A stretch of DNA of 64,000 bases, taken from NCBI GenBank assembly GCA_025992895.1, contig DAJPGA010000001.1:1506501-1570500 (forward strand), given 5' to 3'. Under the pieces are notes generated by a model. That model was not told the DNA's origin. It made no database searches and was given only the letters and a program-made list of their open reading frames with translations. The DNA is from Veillonellaceae bacterium (GTDB lineage Bacteria; Bacillota; Negativicutes; Veillonellales; Dialisteraceae). A program made the position numbers and the translations under genes. Shown in pieces: positions 16,971 through 26,305 of the stretch; within the stretch, counting starts at the first letter, position 1, and every line of letters begins with the position of its first letter.

Positions 16971-17906
16971 TTAAACTTTGTTTAAACCTGCTTCCAGGAG
17001 AATCTTTTCACAAAGTTCAGGGAAATCAATCCCGGCAGCTGCTGCCGCCTTTGGAACCAGACTTGTTGCTGTCATCCCCGGTATTGAATTCGCTTCCAGA
17101 ATAAAAGGCCGCCCTTCTGAATCCAGTTTGAAGTCAAATCTTACAACACCGGCACACTCCGCTACTTTATAGCCTTTTTCAGCAATGGATCCCATTAAGC
17201 CGGAAAGTTCTGCGGGAATATTGGCCGGCACTATATAATCGGTTGCTCCCTTTGTATATTTTGAATGAAAGTCATACTGACCGGAGTGAGGACAGATCTG
17301 TATGACCGGCAGTGCATGTCCGTCTAGCACAGATACTGTGAATTCAGCTCCTGCCAGATAAGATTCAGCCAGAATTCGCGGCTCAACCTGGAAAACCCTC
17401 TGCAAAGCTTCATGAAGATTTTCTTTTTCTCTTACAATCTCAATGCCGATTGTTGAACCCTCACAAGCGGGCTTCAATACTACAGGGAAAGAAAATTCAT
17501 TCAAGATTTCCTTTTCTACAGCATCAATACCTTCACTTAGATAATACGCCTGGGACTTCGACATAGGAAGTCCTGCCTGCTTGAATATGCGGCTTGATAC
17601 GATTTTATCCATAGTGATAGCACTGGAGGTCACACCAGAACCGGTATATGGTATTTTAGCAAGCTCAAGGACGCTTTGAATAGTTCCGTCCTCGCCATAC
17701 TTGCCGTGGAGTGCAATAAAGACAACTTCAGCTGACAGTCTTTTCAGATCTTCGACCACATGGTCCGGTATATATTCACAAGGTGTTACGTTATACCCTA
17801 ATGATAAAAGTGCATCTGCTACAGCTTTACCTGTTTTTCTGGAAATTTCGGCTTCCGTAGACGGACCGCCCATTAAAACGACAATCTTACTATTTTTTGT
17901 AATCAC
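16971..17906 (-). CDS. ddl: D-alanine–D-alanine ligase
   Basis: ATP-grasp ligase that makes the dipeptide added by MurF. The 311-residue protein has VLMGGPSTEAEISRKTG near residue 10, the EGSTIGI loop near 148, the omega-loop SKYTKGATDYIVPANI near 214 and the metal-binding FILEANSIPGMT near 273. The Tyr in the omega loop suits a normal D-Ala-D-Ala enzyme rather than a D-lactate one, though this is inference. It starts with GTG at 17906, with an AAGGGAAT-like site; the start lies inside the end of murC (17-base overlap). Confidence 0.96.
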   Translation of the reverse strand: MITKNSKIVVLMGGPSTEAEISRKTGKAVADALLSLGYNVTPCEYIPDHVVEDLKRLSAEVVFIALHGKYGEDGTIQSVLELAKIPYTGSGVTSSAITMDKIVSSRIFKQAGLPMSKSQAYYLSEGIDAVEKEILNEFSFPVVLKPACEGSTIGIEIVREKENLHEALQRVFQVEPRILAESYLAGAEFTVSVLDGHALPVIQICPHSGQYDFHSKYTKGATDYIVPANIPAELSGLMGSIAEKGYKVAECAGVVRFDFKLDSEGRPFILEANSIPGMTATSLVPKAAAAAGIDFPELCEKILLEAGLNKV

Positions 17907-19296
17907 TTGCTATTCCCTTTTCCTTAATCAATTCTATCAATTTTTCGCCAGCGGTATAAATATTACCGGCTCCCATGGTTATAAACATGTCATGAGGCCT
18001 GAGGAAATCATATAACTTTTCCGGCAAATCATTAACATTTTCTACGTAATAAACTTCCTTGTCAGGGAATTTAGCCTTGACAATTTCCGGAATCAGCTTT
18101 CCATCAATTCCCTCTATAGGCTTTTCACCGGCACTGTAAATATCCGTAAAGAAAATAACATCCGCATCCACGAACGCATCAGCAAACTCGTCCTTGAGAA
18201 GTTTTGTCCTTGAATATCTATGCGGCTGAAAAGCGCAGACAATCCTGCGGCTTCCCGTTTCTCTTGCGCCCTTTAAGGTCGCTTCTATTTCTGTGGGATG
18301 GTGGGCATAGTCATCTATGACCCAAAGATCACCAATTTTAGCCTTTGTTTCGAACCTTCTCTTGACTCCGCAGAAATTACTCAGTGCGGCAGCAATCTTG
18401 TCAAATGGAATTCCGCAGTATAACGCAGCCGCAACTGCCCCCAAAGCGTCTCTTGTATTGTGAACTCCGGGAATCTGCAGCCTGATGGTACCCAGGTTAT
18501 CGTTTTCGTGAATCACATCAAAGCAGAAATAGCCGTTTTCATATTTACGGTTGACTGCCATGTAATCAGACTTCACATCGATACCGTACGTGATTATTTT
18601 CTTGTCAATGGATGGTATTACTGCACGAATACCTTCGCTGTCATTGCAAAGAATAGCTGCTCCCGAAGCATCATGAATTTTTTCTATAAACTCGACGAAG
18701 GCCTTCCTGATATTTTCGATGCTGCCATAATGGTCCAGATGATCATCTTCGATATTCGTAACAACAGTTACATAAGAATTGAACTTCAAGAATGAGCCAT
18801 CGCTTTCGTCGGCTTCAGCAATGACATAATCACCTTTCCCTAAATAGGAATTACCATTGATATAACTTGCTGATGCTCCCAGAACGATAGTAGAATCTTC
18901 TCCAGATTCAAAAAATATTTCTCCGATCATGGCGGATGTCGTCGATTTCCCATGAGCTCCTGCTACGGTAATAGCCTTTCCCCAGCTCAAAACAGATGCA
19001 AGTACATCCGATCTATGGAATACCGGAATCCCGAGCCGCTTTGCTTCGACCAATTCAGGATTATCCTCTGCAATTGCGGTTGAAATAATAACGCAGTCAG
19101 CCCCATGCACATGTTCAGCTTTATGTCCAATGAAAACTTCTGCCCCCCTGGATGCGATATCTTTCAGGAAATCAGAATTATTCTTATCTGAACCCTTAAC
19201 GGCAAATCCTTTATCCAGCAGAATTGCCGCTAATGCGCGCATTCCCATTCCGCCAATTCCAATGAAAAAAACAGTTTTATAATTATTTAAATTCAT
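17890..19296 (-). CDS. murC: UDP-N-acetylmuramate–L-alanine ligase
   Basis: Adds the first amino acid of the peptidoglycan stem peptide. Of 468 aa, with the N-terminal IGIGGMGMRALA loop, the Mur-ligase ATP motif AGAHGKSTTSAMIG near 110, the EADESDGSFLKF segment near 172, and DDYAHHPTEI near 327. Overlaps murG by four bases (ATGA) and ddl at its end. In many Firmicutes murB follows murC; here ddl does. Confidence 0.97.
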   Translation of the reverse strand: MNLNNYKTVFFIGIGGMGMRALAAILLDKGFAVKGSDKNNSDFLKDIASRGAEVFIGHKAEHVHGADCVIISTAIAEDNPELVEAKRLGIPVFHRSDVLASVLSWGKAITVAGAHGKSTTSAMIGEIFFESGEDSTIVLGASASYINGNSYLGKGDYVIAEADESDGSFLKFNSYVTVVTNIEDDHLDHYGSIENIRKAFVEFIEKIHDASGAAILCNDSEGIRAVIPSIDKKIITYGIDVKSDYMAVNRKYENGYFCFDVIHENDNLGTIRLQIPGVHNTRDALGAVAAALYCGIPFDKIAAALSNFCGVKRRFETKAKIGDLWVIDDYAHHPTEIEATLKGARETGSRRIVCAFQPHRYSRTKLLKDEFADAFVDADVIFFTDIYSAGEKPIEGIDGKLIPEIVKAKFPDKEVYYVENVNDLPEKLYDFLRPHDMFITMGAGNIYTAGEKLIELIKEKGIASDYKK

Positions 19297-20420
19297 TTTT
19301 TTGTCTTCCTTTGTTCCGCCAAAGTTAGAGCCAGATGGGCTATATCTTCACCAGCATGAATCTTCCTCAAACCGGTAACCTTCTGCGCCATATTTTTAAG
19401 CTCTTCGGGATTATCCATAAGAAGTTCAATTTTATCAATCAATGCTTCATCCGTTAATTCTTTGTCCAGAATAACATAAGCCGCTCCATTTTTCTCAAAC
19501 ACCCGTGCATTGAATGTCTGATGGTCTTCAGCAGCGTACGGATACGGAACCAGAATTGACGGAAGTTCTCTTGCTGAAAGTTCGGCAAGGCTGATAGCTC
19601 CGGCACGGCAGATGATCAAATCAGCAGCAGCCAGCACTTTCGGCATCTGATACTCATACTCAACAATGTGGCTTACTGTATCGTTTGACTTCTCATCCGA
19701 ATTTTCCAGTTCTTTCAGAACATCCTGATATCCAAGAGATCCTGTAACATGGTAAAGCAGAATATCACGATCTCCCCTTCCAAAATGCTTATGCACGCCG
19801 ATCATCGCATGATTGATGCTTCTTGCTCCGCGGCTTCCGCCGGTTATGAGAACCATAAATGTATCCTCTGATATTCCCAGCTCTTTTCTTGCATCAGATC
19901 TGTTATAAGCAAGAATATCCCTGCGGATCGGATTTCCTGTATAGACGCATTTACCTGCATCAGGGAAACGTTTTTCCGCTTCTTTATATCCTAAGGCAAT
20001 GCGATCAACAAACCGGCTCAGGATCTTGTTGGTTATCCCTGGAATAACATTCTGTTCCTGGATCAATGTCGGAATCCTCTGGAGCGCAGCCGCCATAAGG
20101 ATCGGACCGCAGACGTATCCTCCGGTGCCAATGACTACGTCAGGATTGAATTCCTTCAGGATCTTCTTTGCCTTGAATACGCTTTTGGCTGTTACTGCAA
20201 GGTTTGCAATATTTTTTACCGTAAACGATCTCTTCAGGCCGTATGCATGGATTGAAGCAAATTTATAACCTTCCTTAGGTATTATTTTCGATTCCATCCC
20301 ATTAGGCGTTCCTACGAATAATATCTCCGCCTCTTCAATTCTGGAAATTTCTTTTGCGATTGTTATTGCGGGATATATATGTCCTCCGGTTCCGCCTCCG
20401 GATAAAATTATCCTTTTCAT
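19293..20420 (-). CDS. murG: UDP-GlcNAc:lipid I N-acetylglucosaminyltransferase MurG
   Basis: Converts lipid I to lipid II at the inner membrane. A GT28 enzyme of 375 aa with the first glycine-rich loop SGGGTGGHIYPAI near residue 7, a second glycine motif TGGSRGARSIN near 192, and the C-terminal donor motif ELPSILVPYPYAAEDHQ near 288. It lies 18 bases after murD; the ftsW gene commonly found between them is absent. Confidence 0.97.
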   Translation of the reverse strand: MKRIILSGGGTGGHIYPAITIAKEISRIEEAEILFVGTPNGMESKIIPKEGYKFASIHAYGLKRSFTVKNIANLAVTAKSVFKAKKILKEFNPDVVIGTGGYVCGPILMAAALQRIPTLIQEQNVIPGITNKILSRFVDRIALGYKEAEKRFPDAGKCVYTGNPIRRDILAYNRSDARKELGISEDTFMVLITGGSRGARSINHAMIGVHKHFGRGDRDILLYHVTGSLGYQDVLKELENSDEKSNDTVSHIVEYEYQMPKVLAAADLIICRAGAISLAELSARELPSILVPYPYAAEDHQTFNARVFEKNGAAYVILDKELTDEALIDKIELLMDNPEELKNMAQKVTGLRKIHAGEDIAHLALTLAEQRKTKK

Positions 20421-20437
20421 TACGAATTCACCGATGC

Positions 20438-21793
20438 TTAAGCTAAACTATTAACGATACGCTTAAAGTCCATTCCACGTTCTTCCATATTATGATACAT
20501 ATCAAAAGAAGAACAAGCTGGAGAGAGTATTACGATATCACCAGGTTTTGCAAATTCCTGTCCCTGTTTGACAGCGTCTGCCATGCTGTCTGCCCTGTGG
20601 ATAAATGCTTTTGAAACGCCCGCCTCTATTGCAGCTTTTTCAAAGCGGTCAGCAGCTGCTCCTAAAAGAATTAATTCCTTGACATGTGTTTTTACAACGC
20701 CCATGAATTCTGTAAGATCTGTGCCTTTATCATATCCCCCCGCAATCAGTATAACGGGTTTTGAGAAAGCTTCCATGCCTTTAATGGCAGCATCCGTATT
20801 CGTTGCTTTGGAATCGTTATAATATGATACTTCATTGATTGTTCTTACGAATTCTATTCTGTTCGGAAGGGGTTCAAACGCTTTTAATGATGAAATTATA
20901 ACTTCCGGGCTGACCCCGCCTTCATTAGCAAGGAATGCGGCAGCCAGGCAGTCTTCCATATTCTGGGCGCCCTTCAATTTCAAATCATCAGAAGAGCAAA
21001 GACGAATATCCTTGCCATTACGACGGATTACGAGAGTCTTCCCGTCCATGAATGCGCCTTCTTCCACCTCATGCTTTGTTGACAAAAGACAGACATGTGT
21101 ATGCTTTTCTGCCTCATCTTTTAATCCGTACACCAAAGGTGATTCTGCATTCAGCAGAAGGCAGTCCGACTTGTCCATATTTTCAAATATGCGCGCTTTA
21201 GCGGCAATATAGGCTTCCATTGTATGATGGCGTTCAAGATGATCCGGCGTTATGTTCAATATGACAGCAGCCTTTGGCTTAAATGATTTTATGAATTCAA
21301 GCTGAAAGCTAGAAACTTCAGCTGCAATGAGCCCGTCAGAAGGAACCAGTTCCGCCTCACGGCTCAATGATATTCCAAGATTTCCTGCAAGAGCAAAAGG
21401 TTTTCCGGAATGGCTTATCATACTCCCCAGAAGTGTTGTTGTTGTTGTCTTGCCATTTGTTCCGGTAATTGCCAGAATCGTAGCTTTGGTGACCCGATAG
21501 GCCAGCTCTATCTCGCTGATCACGGGAATTCCCTTTTTTACAGCAGCTGCAACGATGGGATTTTCAGCTGGTATGACAGGAGATACTACGACAGTATCTA
21601 TCCCATCCAATAAACTCTCCGTCTGTGTTCCGAACACAAAAACTGCCCCGCGTTCTGACAGAGCTTCTTTCTCTTTTTTATCCTGGATCGTATCTTTCAA
21701 GTCGGAAATCAATACAGACACTCCATGCTTTAAAAGAACATGGGCCGCGCCCAGGCCGCTTATTCCTGCGCCAAGAATTAAAACATTCCTCAT
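20438..21793 (-). CDS. murD: UDP-N-acetylmuramoyl-L-alanine–D-glutamate ligase
   Basis: Adds D-Glu to the stem peptide. The 451-residue Mur ligase has the N-terminal GAGISGLGAAHVL loop, the ATP-binding TGTNGKTTTTTLLG motif near 111, the LNITPDHLERH segment near 184 and the NDSKATNTDA motif near 321. Its start follows the mraY stop by 29 bases with a GGAGGAG site. Confidence 0.97.
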   Translation of the reverse strand: MRNVLILGAGISGLGAAHVLLKHGVSVLISDLKDTIQDKKEKEALSERGAVFVFGTQTESLLDGIDTVVVSPVIPAENPIVAAAVKKGIPVISEIELAYRVTKATILAITGTNGKTTTTTLLGSMISHSGKPFALAGNLGISLSREAELVPSDGLIAAEVSSFQLEFIKSFKPKAAVILNITPDHLERHHTMEAYIAAKARIFENMDKSDCLLLNAESPLVYGLKDEAEKHTHVCLLSTKHEVEEGAFMDGKTLVIRRNGKDIRLCSSDDLKLKGAQNMEDCLAAAFLANEGGVSPEVIISSLKAFEPLPNRIEFVRTINEVSYYNDSKATNTDAAIKGMEAFSKPVILIAGGYDKGTDLTEFMGVVKTHVKELILLGAAADRFEKAAIEAGVSKAFIHRADSMADAVKQGQEFAKPGDIVILSPACSSFDMYHNMEERGMDFKRIVNSLA

Positions 21794-21822
21794 CTAATTC
21801 TCCTCCTGTATGATATTTTACA

Positions 21823-22794
21823 TCAAACAGCATTTGATGCAATAGATAATAGCAGGCTTGAACATGCAGCAATACCTTCAACAAGCCAGAAGGCCCAGAC
21901 TACATGGACTTCGCTCCACCCGGACAGCTCGAAATGATGGTGCAGCGGGCTCATCTTGAATACCCTCTTTCCAGTCAGCTGGAAGGAGGCTACCTGTATA
22001 ATAACCGATAATGCTTCAATTACAAAAATGAACCCGATAAAAATAAGTAAAAGCTCTGTCCGCGTCATAACGGAAATACCTGCAATGGCACCTCCAAGGG
22101 CCAGGGATCCGGTATCACCCATGAAAATCTTCGCAGGGTGGTAATTGAAGAATAAGAATCCGATACATGTTCCTGCGAGAATAATGATAAAATACCCCAA
22201 ATCATTATTTCCGCTCAAATAGCAATAGACCGCATATGCAGAAAATGCAATGACACAGCATCCGGATGCCAATCCGTCCAGGCCGTCAGTCAAATTAACA
22301 GCATTGGATGCTCCTACAATGACCAATACAACAAAGACATAGTAAAATGCCCCAATATAGATATCAATATTGGTAAAAGGAATAGCTATGGAGAACGGTA
22401 AATGAAGTGTATCTACAACTCCCCAGCAAAACAGAACTGCCAAAATAATCTGTCCGAGCATCTTCTGCTTAGCTGTCAGACCCAGATTTCTTTTCTTCTC
22501 CGCTTTTATAAAATCATCTAAAAAGCCAAGAATTCCATGTCCTAGTGTTAAAAAGAGAAGCCAAAGTACGGCGGGATCCAGAATTTTATTGAACAGCAGG
22601 ACTAAAACAGCAGAAAGGATCATAAAAATCCCACCCATAGTCGGTGTACCATTTTTAGATCTGTGTGATTTAGGCCCTTCTTCTCTGACAGACTGACGGG
22701 CCTTTAATTTTTTCAACAAAGGAATAGCGATAGTCCCCAATACGATTGTTGTTACTACAGCTTCCAGAAGATAAATCAAATAATTCTGTTCCAT
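21823..22794 (-). CDS. mraY: Phospho-N-acetylmuramoyl-pentapeptide transferase
   Basis: Polytopic membrane enzyme that makes lipid I from UDP-MurNAc-pentapeptide and undecaprenyl phosphate. About ten hydrophobic segments are visible in 323 aa. The characteristic motifs are KNGTPTMGG near 47, the NLTDGLDGLA Asp cluster near 166, FMGDTGSLALGG near 220 and the MSPLHHHFELSGWSE loop near 280. It overlaps murF by one base. Confidence 0.97.
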   Translation of the reverse strand: MEQNYLIYLLEAVVTTIVLGTIAIPLLKKLKARQSVREEGPKSHRSKNGTPTMGGIFMILSAVLVLLFNKILDPAVLWLLFLTLGHGILGFLDDFIKAEKKRNLGLTAKQKMLGQIILAVLFCWGVVDTLHLPFSIAIPFTNIDIYIGAFYYVFVVLVIVGASNAVNLTDGLDGLASGCCVIAFSAYAVYCYLSGNNDLGYFIIILAGTCIGFLFFNYHPAKIFMGDTGSLALGGAIAGISVMTRTELLLIFIGFIFVIEALSVIIQVASFQLTGKRVFKMSPLHHHFELSGWSEVHVVWAFWLVEGIAACSSLLLSIASNAV

Positions 22795-24176
22795 TACTTT
22801 ATGTAGCTCCTATCAATTATTTTGGGTATTTCTTCCATATGCATATAATGTGATCCCTTGACAAGGACCGCATCGCCAGGTTTTACAATCCCCATAAGAC
22901 ATTCTGCCGCATCCTCGCAGGATTCAAAGCTGAAAACATTTTCCATCCCGTTTTCTTTGGCGCCCTGAGCCAGCTCATGGCAGAGCGGTCCGACGGTAAT
23001 TAAACCGTCAAAAGAAAATTGTGCAGCCTTTGCACCCGTCTTGTAATGAAGCTGCTTTTCAAACTTTCCCAATTCGCCCATATCGCCCAGTACCAGGTAC
23101 CTGTGTTCTGCATTCATCTGGGCAAGCGAAGAAAATGCCATCTCCATGGATAATGGATTTGCATTATAGGAATCATCCAGAACCGTGATCCCATGAATAT
23201 TCAATATGGTCTGCCGCTGTCCTATCGGTTTGAAATTTTTCAAGGCTTCAACGATATGATCCATGTCTACGCCAAGAGACAGCCCGGCCGCTGCCGCTGC
23301 CAGGGAATCATATACATTATGGATTCCTAATAAGTTTAATTTGACAGGATATTCCTTACCCAGATATACGCAGGTATAGCAGGTTGATTCTCCGTCATAA
23401 ACGACATCCTTCGCCCTGATGCTGCACGCTTCGCCCAATCCATAGTAAACAACGTGATTGCAGAGGGTTCCCATGCGGCGGACAAAGGGATCGTCGCCAT
23501 TTAGGATGGCGGTTCCATTTTCCGGCAGATTTCGGATCAATTCACTTTTAGCCAATGCAATATTTTCCTGGCTTCCCAAAATGCCGATATGGGAAGTACC
23601 TACATTGGTGACAATACCCATAGTAGGGCTTGCAATAGAGCATAGCTGATCGATCTGGCCTAAGCCTCTCATGCCCATTTCTGTCACGCAAACTTCAGTT
23701 TCTCCGGTCATGGATAACAAAGTTTGTGATAACCCGATTTCATTATTAAAATTTTTCTGCGTGGACGTTATTTTATAGACAGAAGACAATACTGCAGAAA
23801 GCATATCCTTTGTCGTCGTTTTTCCATTGGAACCAGTTATTCCAACAACAGGAACAGAGAATCTCATACGATGAAAATGTGCAAGCGAAAACAGTGCAGA
23901 TAAAGTATCCTTGACACAGATTACAGTGACAAAGTTCCCCCACTCTTTCAAAAGTGCAAGGTCAGAAACCATTACCGCAGCGGCTTTTCTGGAAACCGCT
24001 TTGCTTACATAATCATGTCCATCAAAATTATCGCCTTTGAGAGCGATGAAAAGTTCGCCTTCCCCAATGGTTCTGCTGTCTGTGCTGACACCGGAAACAA
24101 AATCTGTATTTCCCTTCTGTATCAATTTTCCATCTGCAGCATCAAGAAGTTCCTGTATTTTAAAAGAAGCCATCAT
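22794..24176 (-). CDS. murF: UDP-MurNAc-tripeptide–D-alanyl-D-alanine ligase
   Basis: Completes the pentapeptide precursor by adding D-Ala-D-Ala from Ddl. The 460-residue protein shows the N-terminal VSTDSRTIGEGELFIALKG motif near 28, the ATP loop GITGSNGKTTTKDML near 111, the KNFNNEIGLSQTL segment near 140 and the DDSYNANPLSM motif near 330. It overlaps murE by four bases. Confidence 0.97.
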   Translation of the reverse strand: MMASFKIQELLDAADGKLIQKGNTDFVSGVSTDSRTIGEGELFIALKGDNFDGHDYVSKAVSRKAAAVMVSDLALLKEWGNFVTVICVKDTLSALFSLAHFHRMRFSVPVVGITGSNGKTTTKDMLSAVLSSVYKITSTQKNFNNEIGLSQTLLSMTGETEVCVTEMGMRGLGQIDQLCSIASPTMGIVTNVGTSHIGILGSQENIALAKSELIRNLPENGTAILNGDDPFVRRMGTLCNHVVYYGLGEACSIRAKDVVYDGESTCYTCVYLGKEYPVKLNLLGIHNVYDSLAAAAAGLSLGVDMDHIVEALKNFKPIGQRQTILNIHGITVLDDSYNANPLSMEMAFSSLAQMNAEHRYLVLGDMGELGKFEKQLHYKTGAKAAQFSFDGLITVGPLCHELAQGAKENGMENVFSFESCEDAAECLMGIVKPGDAVLVKGSHYMHMEEIPKIIDRSYIK

Positions 24177-25678
24177 TTCACTTCCTTCAGCGCGTTTCGT
24201 GCTTCTTCTCTATCATCAAAATGAATCGTTCTGTCCTTTAGAATCTGGTAATCTTCATGTCCTTTTCCGGCAATAATTACAATGTCGTCATCTTTTGCAA
24301 GTGAAACAGCCCGCTTAATTGCCTCGCGGCGGTCAGCAATGACTTCGTAATAGAGATCAGGTTTATTCTTCTTTACCTTTTCTACCCCCACGACTACATC
24401 ATCTATTATCTTTTCTGGATCTTCCGTTCTTGGATTATCACTTGTCACGATTGAAATATCAGCATGCTCTGCTGCAATGCTTCCCATAATAGGGCGCTTC
24501 ATTCTGTCGCGGTCACCACCGCATCCAAATACTGCGATAATTTTTCCCTCTGTGATTTCACGCGCCGTACCGAGTATTTTCTCCAAACCATCCGGCGTAT
24601 GTGCGTAATCGACAACTACCGCAAATGACTGTCCTTCATCAATAAGTTCGAAACGTCCTGGAACTGACTGAAAATCTTTAACCGCTTCAATCGCATCTTC
24701 CATGGAAATGCCTTCATTCAAGGCCGCACCAATAGCGCCTAATGTGTTATAAATATTGAATCTGCCTGCAAGACGGGTCTCTATTTCATAGTCATTCCCA
24801 TGATAGCACACCTTAAATCTGGATGATTTTCCTGTGAATTGGCTGTCATACGCATAAAGTTCAGCCGAAGAATCATTCATACCATAAGTATGAACCGGGC
24901 AAACCTCTGTATTAACAGCCTCTATCATGGTATCGGCATACGGATCATCAATATTGATCCAGGCAGATTTTCCAGTTTTATGCTGATTCCCAGAAGAAAC
25001 CATTTCGAAGAGCATAGCCTTGGCTTTTGCGTAGTTTTCCATGGTCTTATGGAAATCAAGATGATCTTCAGTCAGGTTTGTAAAAACAGCATCATCAAAT
25101 TCGCACCCTTTAACTCTCCCCAGAACAAGAGAATGCGATGATACCTCCATACAGACATGGGTCACATGCTCATTAACCATCATACTGAGAAGTCTCTGCA
25201 GATCGATTACATCCGGCGTTGTATTATGTGTCGGGATTTCCTTATCTCCTATGAGAGCATGTATTGTGCCGATAACTCCCACCTTATTTCCTGCTTTGTG
25301 AAGTATATGAGCTGCAATATGCGTCGTAGTCGTTTTTCCGTTCGTTCCCGTCAAAGCGATCATGCGCATTTTTCGTGAAGGATAATCAAAGAAGAAGGGA
25401 GCCATATCTTCCATTGCTTCCCTGGTATCTTCTACATAAACAACCGCGATATCATCCGGTACATCAATCGGTTCCTGGGCAACAATTGCGACGGCCCCCT
25501 CGGCAGCAGCTTTGGATGCAAAATCATGCCCGTTTACATGGGCACCGCACAGACAGATAAATAAGCTGCCTTTTTTTACTTCTCTTGAATCAGCTGTGAT
25601 ATCGCTTACTACAGTATTTAAATCGCCTTGAATCTTAAGACAATGTGTCTTCTCTAGCAGATCTCTCAGAATCTTCAA
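24173..25678 (-). CDS. murE: UDP-MurNAc-L-Ala-D-Glu–meso-diaminopimelate ligase
   Basis: Adds the third residue of the stem peptide. The 501-residue Mur ligase has ALTGTNGKTTTTHIA near 107 and the substrate motif DNPRTEDP near 408. DNPR is the signature of enzymes specific for meso-diaminopimelate, so the cell wall is predicted to be DAP-type. The start is TTG at 25678 with a GGGGTGA site; no ATG is well placed. The 180-base gap upstream holds a perfect 22-bp hairpin, and there is no ftsI/spoVD gene between it and ftsL. Confidence 0.96.
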   Translation of the reverse strand: MKILRDLLEKTHCLKIQGDLNTVVSDITADSREVKKGSLFICLCGAHVNGHDFASKAAAEGAVAIVAQEPIDVPDDIAVVYVEDTREAMEDMAPFFFDYPSRKMRMIALTGTNGKTTTTHIAAHILHKAGNKVGVIGTIHALIGDKEIPTHNTTPDVIDLQRLLSMMVNEHVTHVCMEVSSHSLVLGRVKGCEFDDAVFTNLTEDHLDFHKTMENYAKAKAMLFEMVSSGNQHKTGKSAWINIDDPYADTMIEAVNTEVCPVHTYGMNDSSAELYAYDSQFTGKSSRFKVCYHGNDYEIETRLAGRFNIYNTLGAIGAALNEGISMEDAIEAVKDFQSVPGRFELIDEGQSFAVVVDYAHTPDGLEKILGTAREITEGKIIAVFGCGGDRDRMKRPIMGSIAAEHADISIVTSDNPRTEDPEKIIDDVVVGVEKVKKNKPDLYYEVIADRREAIKRAVSLAKDDDIVIIAGKGHEDYQILKDRTIHFDDREEARNALKEVK

Positions 25679-25736
25679 AGTACAATCACCCCTGTTTTTT
25701 TAGCTAAGCGTTATTTTTTATAATAACGTAAATTGT

Positions 25737-25785
25737 ATCCTAGCACAATAGCGGCCTTATTAAAAGGCCGCTATTGTGCTAGGAT
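25737..25785. repeat. Perfect 22-bp inverted repeat between ftsL and murE
   Basis: The arm 25737-25758 (ATCCTAGCACAATAGCGGCC + TT) is the exact reverse complement of 25764-25785, with a five-base loop ATTAA. Neither side has a clear T-run, so it is not a classical terminator. A second, smaller hairpin (AGCGTTATT...AATAACGT, about 25707-25729) lies between it and murE. It occupies the place where ftsI is expected. It may halt or process the mRNA between ftsL and murE. Confidence 0.85.
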
Positions 25786-25859
25786 TATTAAATTTAGCTC
25801 TCCTGGCAACCTTTGGAATTGCTTGGTTATCATGGGATTTCAACTATCTCTTGCTGCAT

Positions 25860-26253
25860 TCAGCCCTGGCGCACTTCAACACCGTCTTCGTGACCGTAAA
25901 GTGCATGCGCAGGCAAGTCTCATTCCCAGATTTAATTCCGCAATTTTCTGTATTCTGACAGGAGCTTCAAGTTTTGATACTTCCAGCTTTAAAACTGCAT
26001 TGCTTTTTGTCATTTCCATAACAGCACTGCGAGATTCAAGCATCACATGTTCTTCCTGCGCATTGATCCCCTGGAGGAACAGCATAAGAACAACCGGCAT
26101 GATCATCATCAATGCTGCATAGAAAACTCTTTTTATCTGAAGGGAGAATAATGTATCACGTTCACTGCTGCGCCCTATACCTGCATCACTTACAGAATAA
26201 TCGGCAGCTGCAGTATAACCAAATCTGACCATTTGCGCATTTTGATATAACAT
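25860..26253 (-). CDS. ftsL: FtsL-like division protein, apparently frameshifted near its 3' end
   Basis: A short bitopic protein between rsmH and murE: about 40 cytoplasmic residues, one membrane segment (FYAALMMIMPVVLMLFLQG, about 44-62) and an extracytoplasmic coiled coil ending KIAELNLGMRL, the usual FtsL finish. As it stands the frame then goes on with a Cys/Arg-rich tail (ACACTLRSRRRC) to a stop at 25876. Removing one base near 25914-25917 instead gives LGMRLPAHALYGHEDGVEV and a TGA at 25860, which reads like a natural end. I therefore list the span to 25860. FtsL recruits FtsW/FtsI with FtsQ; those synthases are absent here. Sequencing error or true mutation cannot be told apart. Confidence 0.75.
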
Positions 26254-26305
26254 AGTACATCTCTCCCCCGTAAAAACAACGCATCAAGAACAATGCGTAA
26301 GAAAA

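Noticed and set aside
25679..25860. Remnant of ftsI between ftsL and murE
   Set aside because: No frame in this 180-base gap resembles a penicillin-binding protein; it is mostly hairpin sequence.
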